Source: Dyella flagellata
Lineage (GTDB): Bacteria; Pseudomonadota; Gammaproteobacteria; Xanthomonadales; Rhodanobacteraceae
Reading direction: 5' to 3'
Assembly: GCF_030160275.1 (NCBI RefSeq)
Contig: NZ_BSOA01000053.1
Location: 62,001-126,000, forward strand
Length of the DNA: 64,000 nt
Positions 56,894-64,000 of the stretch are shown piece after piece. Position 1 is the stretch's first letter. Every line of letters starts with the position of its first letter. The translations under genes and the position numbers were made by a program. The notes beneath the pieces were generated by a model. The model saw only the letters and a list, made by a program, of their open reading frames with translations. It was not told the origin of the DNA and made no database searches.

Positions 56894-58114
56894 ATGGATT
56901 CACTGATCACCGCTGCGGCGCGCGCCCTCGCCACAGGTGACCCGCTGGGCGCGCTGAAGCGGGTTGCCCTGCGCGAGGATGCACCCAGTCTTGCGCTGCG
57001 CGGCATCGCCATGGCGCAGCTTGGCGATTTCGCCCGGGCCAAGCTGCTGTTGCGCAGGGCGGCGCGTGGCTTCGGCCCCAGGGAGGCGGTGGCCCGCGCC
57101 AGGTGCATTGTGGCCGAGGCCGAAATCGCGCTCGCTTCGCGCGACCTCAGCTGGCCGGTAAAGGCGCTCGAAGCCGCGCGCCTGACGCTGTTGTCACATG
57201 GTGATCGCGTCAATGCCGCGCATGCGCGGAATATCGAAATTCGGCGCTTGTTGCTGTTTGGCCGTCTGGACGATGCTGAAGCCTTGCTCGCCGAACTCGA
57301 TCCTGCTCCTTTTCCGCCCGCTTCGCGCGCCGCACACGAGTTGGTCGTTGCAGGCATGGCAATCCGGCGGCTGCAGACCAAACGCGCGCGAGCAGCTCTA
57401 GCCTTGGCCGGGCATGCTGCCGGGGTGGCGCAGATCCCGGCGCTGATGGCCGAGGTCGAAAGCGCTGCTCGGGTGCTGGATAGGCCAGCCGCGCGCCTGA
57501 TCGAACGAGGTGAACAGCGCCTGCTGCGGCTGGAAGAAGTCGAAGCGCTGCTGGCGTCGCCCGGCTTCGTCGTGGATGCGTGCCGTCATCTGGTGCATGG
57601 CGCGCAGACCGTGGTCTCGCTTGCAACACGCCCGATCTTGTTCGCCCTGGTGCGTCGCCTGGGGGAGGCCTGGCCCGCCGACGTATCGAGAAGTGCGCTC
57701 ATCGCCGATGCTTTTCGCGCCAAGCATGCCGATGAATCGCATCGCGCGCGCTTGCGCGTGGAGCTTGGGCGGCTGCGCGCCATGTTGCGGCCGCTGGCGG
57801 ACGTGAGCGCTACCAAGCGGGGCTTTGCGCTGGTGCCGCGCCAGGCCTGCGACGTTGTCGTGTTGGCCCCTCCTGTGGAGGAACGGCACGCATCGGTGCT
57901 TGCTTTGCTGGCGGACGGGGAGTCATGGTCGAGCTCGGCTTTGTCCATGGCATTGGGCGCCAGCCCCCGCACCGTGCAACGGGCGCTCGAATCGCTTGCC
58001 GAAGCCGGTAAGGTACAGTCCTTCGGCCGTGGGCCGGCGCGCCGTTGGATGACTCCACCGGTACCGGATTTTCCGTCGATTTTGTTACTCCCCGGTCCGT
58101 TGCCAGGTGACTAG
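56894..58114 (+). CDS. HTH regulator with C-terminal winged helix
   Basis: A 406-aa protein. The N-terminal ~240 residues are Ala/Leu/Arg-rich and helical, like a TPR-type scaffold (ARARCIVAEAEIALASRDL); residues ~250-330 resemble an OmpR-type wing (RRLGEAWPADVSRSALI then RVELGRLRAML); the C-terminus has a recognition helix (SSSALSMALGASPRTVQRAL) for DNA binding. It is divergent from the DUF899 gene and followed by a beta-propeller gene starting 31 bases after its stop. Target unknown. Confidence 0.75.
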   Translation: MDSLITAAARALATGDPLGALKRVALREDAPSLALRGIAMAQLGDFARAKLLLRRAARGFGPREAVARARCIVAEAEIALASRDLSWPVKALEAARLTLLSHGDRVNAAHARNIEIRRLLLFGRLDDAEALLAELDPAPFPPASRAAHELVVAGMAIRRLQTKRARAALALAGHAAGVAQIPALMAEVESAARVLDRPAARLIERGEQRLLRLEEVEALLASPGFVVDACRHLVHGAQTVVSLATRPILFALVRRLGEAWPADVSRSALIADAFRAKHADESHRARLRVELGRLRAMLRPLADVSATKRGFALVPRQACDVVVLAPPVEERHASVLALLADGESWSSSALSMALGASPRTVQRALESLAEAGKVQSFGRGPARRWMTPPVPDFPSILLLPGPLPGD

Positions 58115-58145
58115 GATTGATTCATTCATTGAGCAGGATGAAGCC

Positions 58146-58778
58146 ATGAAACGATCCGCAGCCAAGGTTCTGCGCGAATACGGCCCCTTTCCCGGCATCG
58201 ACAAGGTGGGTGGCGTGACTTATGACGGCCAGCGCGTCTGGTTCGCTTCGGGCGACAAGCTCAATGCCCTCGATCCGGAGAGCGGCAAGTTGGTGCGGTC
58301 GGTCGATTTGGCGGCCCACGCCGGCACGGCTTTCGATGGCCAATACCTGTTTCAGATCGCCGAGGACCGCATCCACAAGATCGATCCCGAGAGCGGTCGC
58401 GTGCTCGCCACCATCCCGGCCCCCGGTGGCGGCGGCGATTCGGGACTGGCCTGGGCCGAAGGCTCGCTCTGGGTTGGGGAGTATCGGCAGCGCAAGATCC
58501 ACCGCATCGACCCACAGACCGGGGCCATCCTCAGCACCATCGAGTTCAACCGCTTCGTTACCGGCGTCAGCTGGATCGACGGAGAGCTGTGGCATGCCAC
58601 TTGGGAAGGCGACGAGAGCGACGTGCGCCACGTCGATCCGCACACCGGAGAGGTGCTGGAGCGCATCGAAATGCCCGAGGGTATGGGCGTGTCGGGGCTG
58701 GAGTCCGATGGCGGCGGGCGGTTTTTCTGCGGTGGCGGAAATAGCGGAAAAGTGCGGGTCATCCTGCGTCCCAAATAG
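58146..58778 (+). CDS. Glutamine-cyclotransferase-like beta-propeller protein
   Basis: A 210-aa protein with repeats of the type GVTYDGQRVWFASGDKLNAL, GTAFDGQYLFQIAEDRIHKI, and GLAWAEGSLWVGEYRQRKIH: a short beta-propeller like SMP-30/glutaminyl cyclase. No signal peptide. A GTG start at 58107 (overlapping the regulator stop) is possible, but ATG 58146 has AGGA upstream and matches the family start (MKRSAAKVLREYGPFPG). Catalysis is uncertain. Confidence 0.8.
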   Translation: MKRSAAKVLREYGPFPGIDKVGGVTYDGQRVWFASGDKLNALDPESGKLVRSVDLAAHAGTAFDGQYLFQIAEDRIHKIDPESGRVLATIPAPGGGGDSGLAWAEGSLWVGEYRQRKIHRIDPQTGAILSTIEFNRFVTGVSWIDGELWHATWEGDESDVRHVDPHTGEVLERIEMPEGMGVSGLESDGGGRFFCGGGNSGKVRVILRPK

Positions 58779-58782
58779 CCGC

Positions 58783-58855
58783 GTAGGCTGGGATGACAAT
58801 CCCAGCATTGCCATGCATGCCGCCGCACAATGCTGGGATTGTCATCCCAGCCTAC
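58783..58855. repeat. GTAG-type REP pair (copy 8)
   Basis: Two inverted GTAG units with a 25-base spacer, between the beta-propeller gene and the alpha-2-macroglobulin gene. Confidence 0.92.
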
Positions 58856-59056
58856 GGTTGGCAGCTATCGGACTGCCACGCGCTCACCAGATCGTGCCAG
58901 AATCGTGACCGCAAGCTGCCACATCGATTTGGCAGCCTAGGCATGGGGAATCTCGTGCCGACTGGTCTTATGCCTTCTGCATAAGGCTCCCCCGCGATGA
59001 AGAACGCCTGGCCGGCAAGCGGCCGGGTACCTAACGGATTGAACACAGGGCGCATT

Positions 59057-62000
59057 ATGGATTTGCTGCGGTTTCTGCTTTGGCTTCCGGTACGGCTGCT
59101 GGGCGCTGTCTTGATGGCGCTGGGCTGGCTGCTTGGCCCGCTGGTCGGCCAGGTGAACTGGTCGGCACCGGCCTGGATGCATCTCGTGCGCAGGCGTCCG
59201 CTGCATTCGCTGGGCGTCGTTGCTGCCGTGGCGCTGGTTGCCAGCGGCGGATGGTACGGCTGGCACTGGTACAAGAATCGACCGCGTCCGCAGGAACCGG
59301 AGCGCATCAGCTGGACGGTCAATCCGCCCAACATCAGCGACTACACCAAGCAACCGGTAACGATCTCTCCGCTGGAAGTCAGTTTCTCCGCCTCGGCCGC
59401 ACCGATCGAGCTGGTCGGCAAGCCGGTCACCGCCGGCATCACCATGCAGCCGCAGGTGACTGGCCAATGGACCTGGGTCGACGACAAGACCCTGCGCTTC
59501 ATGCCCGCTGCCGACTGGCCGGTGGGGCAGCACTACCAGATCCGCTTCGACATCCCCAAGATGTTCGCCCACCACGTGCTGATGGCGAACGATCATTTCC
59601 AATTCGATACCGCGCCGTTCAAGGCCACGCTCGCCAAGGGCGAGTTCTACCAGGACCCGCAGGACCCGACCGCCAAGAAAACCATCATGGCGGTCGATTT
59701 CAATTACCCGGTCGATCCGGCGCAGTTCGAAAAACGCATCGCGCTGAACCTGCAAAGCTGGGGCGAGCGCAAGACCACGCCGCTGAAGTTCAGCGTTACC
59801 TACGATCCATACAAGTTGCATGCATGGATTCATTCGCAACCACTCGCTTTGCCGCGCGATGACGGCGCGGTGGAGATGGCGCTCGACAGTGGCGTGCGCA
59901 GCTCGCGCGGTGGCTCAGGTACGGATGACAAACTGAAAACCACCGTACGCGTTCCGGGCCTCTACAGCCTTTCCGTGGACGACATCAGTCCCACCCTGGT
60001 CGACAACGACAAGTACGAGCCCGAGCAGGTGATGGTGATCAACGTCAGCGGCGCCGTACGCGACAGCGACCTGGCCACGCGGGTGCACGCCTGGGTGCTG
60101 CCAGCCCGAAAGATCCACGCCCTGAAGTCGGACAACAACAGCGGCCAGGACAATCAGGATGAGGCCGATCAGGAACAAGGCAACTACTCGTGGAGTTCCT
60201 ACGAAGTAGGCGAAGACGTCCTGCGTCAGTCCAAGCAACTGGCGCTGGAAGTGGTGCCGACGGAAAACGACTACCAGGCCCTGCAAAGTTTCAAGTTCCA
60301 TGCCGATCCCGGCCAGCGCATTTACGTGCGCGTGGAGAAAGGGCTGAGGTCCTTCGGCGGTTATGTGCTGGGCAATCCCAGGACCGCCGTGGTCACCGTG
60401 CCGGACTATCCGAAACTGCTGCGTTTCATGGCCGACGGTTCGCTGCTTTCGCTCAGCGGCAGCAAGCGAGTCTCGGTGGTATCGCGCAACATGACCGGCA
60501 TGCGCTTGCAGATCGGCCGGGTGCTGCCGGAGCAATTGCAGCACCTGGTCAGCCTCAACCAGGGCGATTACAAGCACCCGCAGCTGCCTTACGAATTCAC
60601 CGAGGAGCACATCGTCGACCGCTTCGAGGTCAAGCGTGCTTTCCCGGCCAACGATCCCGCGCACGCCCACTATGAAGGCGTGGACCTGGGGCAATATCTG
60701 CAATCGGGCAAGCGCGGCGTGTTCTTGCTGCACTTGTACGACTTCGACCCGGCCCAGGAGAAGAAACAGGCCGAACAGGCTGCCAAGGCCAGGGAGCTGG
60801 CGAAGCAAGGCTTTGCGCCGCCACCGCCCGGCGCACAGCCGGATCCCGACGTGGACAACACTTCTTCCAGCAATGAATCGGGCAACTCCGAAGAGGGCGA
60901 GGACTCAGCCAATACCGCGCTGGATAGCCGCCTGATCGTGGTCACCGACTTAGGGCTGCTGGTGAAGCGTTCGCTGGATGGCAGCCAGGACGTGTTCGTG
61001 CAGTCGATCCATACGGGCCAACCGGTGGCGGGCGCCACCGTGTCCGTGCTGGCAGTCAACGGCCAGACCTTGTTCACGCAGGACACGGCGGCCGACGGCG
61101 CCGTGCATTTCCCCACTTTCAAGGGGCTGGACCGCGAAAAGCGCCCCGCGCTGTATGTGGTGAAGAAGGCGGATGACTTGTCGTTCCTGCCGATCAGCGG
61201 CAGCGACCGGCAACTGGATTATTCGCGCTTCGACATTGGCGGTGAAGCCAGCGCCGTCAATCCCGGTACGTTGTCGGCTTATCTGTTCTCCGATCGCGGC
61301 ATCTACCGTCCGGGCGATGATATCCACATCGGCCTGATCGTCAGGGCCGCTAGCTGGACGCGCAATGTCGCGGGCATTCCGCTGCAGGCCGAAGTGGTCG
61401 ATCCGCGTGGCGTGACGGTGAAGCAGATTCCGCTGAAGATGGACGATTCGGGCTTCGGCGAACTGACCTATACGCCGACGGAAACCGCACCGACCGGCAC
61501 GTGGACGGTGAACCTGTACATCGTGCGCGATGGCAAGGCCGATACGCAGATCGGCAACACCACCGTGCAGGTCAAGGAGTTCCAACCCGACCGCATGAAG
61601 GTCAGCGCCAAGCTGTCCAGCCAGGTGGCCGAGGGCTGGGTCAAGCCCGATGGTCTCAAGGGCCTGGTCGATGCGCAGAACCTGTTTGGCACACCGGCAG
61701 CGGACCGCCAAGTGGAAGCCACGCTCACGCTGCGTCCGGCATGGCCCTCGTTCCACAGCTGGCCCGACTATCAGTTCTACGACGTTCGCCGCGCCAAGGA
61801 CGGTTATGAGGAGAACTTGCAGGACGGCAAGACCGACGACAAGGGCCATGCCGAGTTCGACCTGGACCTGAAGAAGTACGCCGATGCCACTTATCAGCTG
61901 TACTTCCTGGCCAAGGCGCACGAACCCGAAGGCGGTCGCAGCGTGGCAGCCGCCACGCAATCGCTGGTTTCAAGCAACGATTGGCTGATCGGCTACCGCA

Positions 62001-64000
62001 GCGTGGACGATCTGAACTACATCACCCGCAATGCCGAGCGCAAAGTGCACCTGGTGGCGATCGATCCCCAGGCCAAGTCGATCAAGCTCGATGGCTTGAA
62101 GGCCCAGCTGATCGAACAGCGCTATGTGTCGGTGCTGACCAAGCAGGATTCGGGCGTCTACAAATACGAATCCAAGCTCAAGGAAATCCCGGTCAACGAG
62201 CAGGCGCTGAGCCTTCCCTCCGGCGGCCTGGACTACACGCTTGCCACCGGCAAGCCGGGCAACTATGCGCTGGTGATCCTGCGCGCCAGCGATCGCGTGG
62301 AAGTGAACCGCGTGAGCTATTCCGTAGCCGGCGACGCCAATCTTTCGCGCTCGCTGGACCGCAACGCGGAACTGCAGCTCACGCTGGAGAAAGCCGACTA
62401 CAACCCGGGCGATACCGTCAACATCTCCGTGCGCGCGCCCTATGTCGGCAGTGGCTTGATCACCATCGAGCGCGACAAGGTGTACGCGCACGCGTGGTTC
62501 CATGCCGATACCACCAGCTCGGTGCAGCACATCACCATTCCGAAGGACTTCGAAGGCAACGGCTACATCAACGTGCAGTTCATTCGCGATCCGTCGTCGG
62601 ATGAAATCTTCATGAGCCCGCTGAGCTACGGCGTGGTGCCGTTCTCGGTCAATCTGGATGCGCGCCGCGATGGGCTGAAGGTCGATTCGCCGGCGTTGGT
62701 GAAGCCGGGCGACACGGTGACCTTCAAGCTGCACGCCGATCACCCGACCAAGGCCGTGGTGTTCGCGGTGGACGAGGGCATTTTGCAGGTGGCGCGCTAC
62801 AAGCTGGGCGATCCGCTGAAGTACTTCTTCCGCAAGAAGATGCTTGAAGTGCAAACCTCGCAGATCCTCGACCTGATCCTGCCGGACTTCGAAAAGCTGA
62901 TGGCCCTGGCGGCGGCGCCGGGCGGTGATGCGGACGCGGCGATCAGCCGCCAGCTCAATCCGTTCAAGCGCAAGCGCGACAAGCCGGTGGTGTACTGGTC
63001 GGGCATCGTCGACGTCGATGGCGACAAGGATTTCACCTACACCGTGCCGGACTACTTCAACGGCAAGCTGCGGGTGATGGCGGTAGCCGTGTCGCCGGAT
63101 CGCATCGGTACTTATGAAGGCGCAACGACGGTGCGTGGCGACTTTGTGCTCTCGCCGAATGTGCCGACAACGCTGGCGCCGGGCGATGAAGTAGAAGTAA
63201 GCGTAGGTGTTGCCAACAACCTCACCGGCCTTGGTGGCAAGCAGGTGCCGGTGGCGGTAAGCCTGAAGACCGGTCCGCAATTGCAGGTGATGGGCGCGGC
63301 CACGCAGAACATCAGCCTGGCGGAAATGCGCGAAGGCGTGGTGAAGTTCCGCGTCAAGGCCACCGACAAGCTTGGCTCCGGCCACCTTGCTTTCACCGCC
63401 GGCTATGCCGGCAAATCCGCGCAGCAAGCCGTGGACGTGTCGGTACGTCCGGCGGCGGCTTACCGCACGCAGGTCGATGTCGGCCAGGTGTTCACCCATA
63501 GCCAGGCGGAGCTGTCGCCGTTGCGGCAAATGTTCGACGCCTACGTGGCGCGCGACGCTGCGATCTCGCCGTTGCCGGTCGTGTTGGGGGAGGGCATCAC
63601 CAGCTATCTGGTCAACTACCAGAACTACTGCAGCGAACAGGTGGTGAGCATGGCGATGCCGCGCCTGATCGTGAGCAAGTGGCCGCAGGTGCCGATCTTC
63701 GCGCATGCCTTGCAGCCGGCCTTCATGGCAGAAGGGGAGAAGCAGATCAGCAATCAGGAAGCGCTGAACAAGCTGCTCGACGTGCTGCATACACGCCAGA
63801 ACAGCGCGGGCGGCTTCGGCTTGTGGTCGGCCACGCCCGACGCGCAGCCCTTCGTCTCCGTCTACGTGATGAACTTCCTGCTTGAAGCGCGCGATCGCGG
63901 CACGCCCGTGCCGCAGGACATGATCGACGCAGGCAACAAGTACCTGCAGCAGCTGGCCGCCGATGACGGCATGGATTCCCTGTACACGCTACGCCAGCGC
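59057..64000 (+). CDS. Bacterial alpha-2-macroglobulin (partial, runs off window)
   Basis: The frame is open from ATG 59057 to the window end (1648 codons). Two hydrophobic segments (residues ~3-31 and 51-70) anchor it to the membrane; no lipobox is seen. MG-type beta-sandwich domains follow (for example RFDIGGEASAVNPGTLSAYL, FSDRGIYRPGDDIHIGLIVR). The thioester motif CSEQ is at 63629-63640, codon 1525, so covalent trapping of attacking proteases is possible. It is similar in plan to YfhM-like proteins, whose partner PbpC would be expected to follow beyond the window. Confidence 0.92.
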   Translation, partial: MDLLRFLLWLPVRLLGAVLMALGWLLGPLVGQVNWSAPAWMHLVRRRPLHSLGVVAAVALVASGGWYGWHWYKNRPRPQEPERISWTVNPPNISDYTKQPVTISPLEVSFSASAAPIELVGKPVTAGITMQPQVTGQWTWVDDKTLRFMPAADWPVGQHYQIRFDIPKMFAHHVLMANDHFQFDTAPFKATLAKGEFYQDPQDPTAKKTIMAVDFNYPVDPAQFEKRIALNLQSWGERKTTPLKFSVTYDPYKLHAWIHSQPLALPRDDGAVEMALDSGVRSSRGGSGTDDKLKTTVRVPGLYSLSVDDISPTLVDNDKYEPEQVMVINVSGAVRDSDLATRVHAWVLPARKIHALKSDNNSGQDNQDEADQEQGNYSWSSYEVGEDVLRQSKQLALEVVPTENDYQALQSFKFHADPGQRIYVRVEKGLRSFGGYVLGNPRTAVVTVPDYPKLLRFMADGSLLSLSGSKRVSVVSRNMTGMRLQIGRVLPEQLQHLVSLNQGDYKHPQLPYEFTEEHIVDRFEVKRAFPANDPAHAHYEGVDLGQYLQSGKRGVFLLHLYDFDPAQEKKQAEQAAKARELAKQGFAPPPPGAQPDPDVDNTSSSNESGNSEEGEDSANTALDSRLIVVTDLGLLVKRSLDGSQDVFVQSIHTGQPVAGATVSVLAVNGQTLFTQDTAADGAVHFPTFKGLDREKRPALYVVKKADDLSFLPISGSDRQLDYSRFDIGGEASAVNPGTLSAYLFSDRGIYRPGDDIHIGLIVRAASWTRNVAGIPLQAEVVDPRGVTVKQIPLKMDDSGFGELTYTPTETAPTGTWTVNLYIVRDGKADTQIGNTTVQVKEFQPDRMKVSAKLSSQVAEGWVKPDGLKGLVDAQNLFGTPAADRQVEATLTLRPAWPSFHSWPDYQFYDVRRAKDGYEENLQDGKTDDKGHAEFDLDLKKYADATYQLYFLAKAHEPEGGRSVAAATQSLVSSNDWLIGYRSVDDLNYITRNAERKVHLVAIDPQAKSIKLDGLKAQLIEQRYVSVLTKQDSGVYKYESKLKEIPVNEQALSLPSGGLDYTLATGKPGNYALVILRASDRVEVNRVSYSVAGDANLSRSLDRNAELQLTLEKADYNPGDTVNISVRAPYVGSGLITIERDKVYAHAWFHADTTSSVQHITIPKDFEGNGYINVQFIRDPSSDEIFMSPLSYGVVPFSVNLDARRDGLKVDSPALVKPGDTVTFKLHADHPTKAVVFAVDEGILQVARYKLGDPLKYFFRKKMLEVQTSQILDLILPDFEKLMALAAAPGGDADAAISRQLNPFKRKRDKPVVYWSGIVDVDGDKDFTYTVPDYFNGKLRVMAVAVSPDRIGTYEGATTVRGDFVLSPNVPTTLAPGDEVEVSVGVANNLTGLGGKQVPVAVSLKTGPQLQVMGAATQNISLAEMREGVVKFRVKATDKLGSGHLAFTAGYAGKSAQQAVDVSVRPAAAYRTQVDVGQVFTHSQAELSPLRQMFDAYVARDAAISPLPVVLGEGITSYLVNYQNYCSEQVVSMAMPRLIVSKWPQVPIFAHALQPAFMAEGEKQISNQEALNKLLDVLHTRQNSAGGFGLWSATPDAQPFVSVYVMNFLLEARDRGTPVPQDMIDAGNKYLQQLAADDGMDSLYTLRQR

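Overview
The window reads as chromosome of a GC-rich gammaproteobacterium of the Xanthomonadales, most likely Rhodanobacteraceae (Dyella/Rhodanobacter/Luteibacter-like). The reasons are the order smpB-ratA-rnfH-bamE-fur-recN-hrcA-grpE-dnaK-dnaJ-dapB-carA-carB-greA, a tmRNA tag ANDDNYALAA, a 41-aa L36 protein of the zinc-ligand-poor type, and many GTAG-headed REP hairpins of the kind known from Stenotrophomonas and relatives. The genus is inference; no 16S is present.

Layout. 1-4.5 kb: end of an unidentified gene, an eCIS-core (DUF4157) putative effector, a glutathione S-transferase and an arsenic operon arsR-arsI-arsC. 4.5-12.1 kb: accessory DNA at the 3' end of ssrA. Besides the intact tmRNA gene (12122-12473) there are two decayed copies of its 3' end plus terminator (4478-4610 and 11189-11325), all in one orientation, so one or two integrative elements lie nested here. 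They carry a hicAB remnant, metE under a cobalamin riboswitch, two small exported proteins, an AlbA_2 protein with an overlapping small gene, a decapitated tyrosine recombinase, and a Doc toxin with a 58-aa partner. 12.5-28.3 kb: the conserved smpB to dnaJ block, into which a two-component pair (with a probable structured RNA next to it), a TMEM175 channel gene and a metallo-beta-lactamase/LysR/hydrolase group are inserted. 28.4-40.9 kb: dapB and carAB-greA, split by a 6.7-kb block with a periplasmic GlpQ-type phosphodiesterase whose N-terminus lies in a REP, a CaCA transporter under a manganese (yybP-ykoY) riboswitch, and an operon of a 2OG-Fe(II) oxygenase, an Lgt-like membrane protein, a radical SAM protein resembling tetraether lipid synthases, and a small membrane protein.

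41-46.7 kb: ykgO-type L36, a LysR regulator, two adjacent toxin-antitoxin modules (Phd/VapB-VapC and HigB-HigA type) with visible palindromic operators, a DUF1272 protein, fadH and an acyl-CoA-binding protein. 46.7-55.1 kb: cmk-rpsA-ihfB, lapA-lapB (LPS assembly control), and a surface-polysaccharide set of a WecA-like transferase, a WbpM-like dehydratase and galU. 55.1-64 kb: DUF2182 membrane protein, DUF899 protein, an HTH regulator with a beta-propeller protein, and a large alpha-2-macroglobulin with a CSEQ thioester that runs off the window.

The most promising undescribed items are the radical SAM/Lgt-like/oxygenase operon (possible membrane-lipid or lipoprotein modification), the DUF4157 protein whose C-terminal half has amidoligase-like motifs, and the multi-hairpin RNA at about 14.9-15.1 kb with CsrA-type GGA loops. 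All three rest on reading motifs by eye, without database searches.
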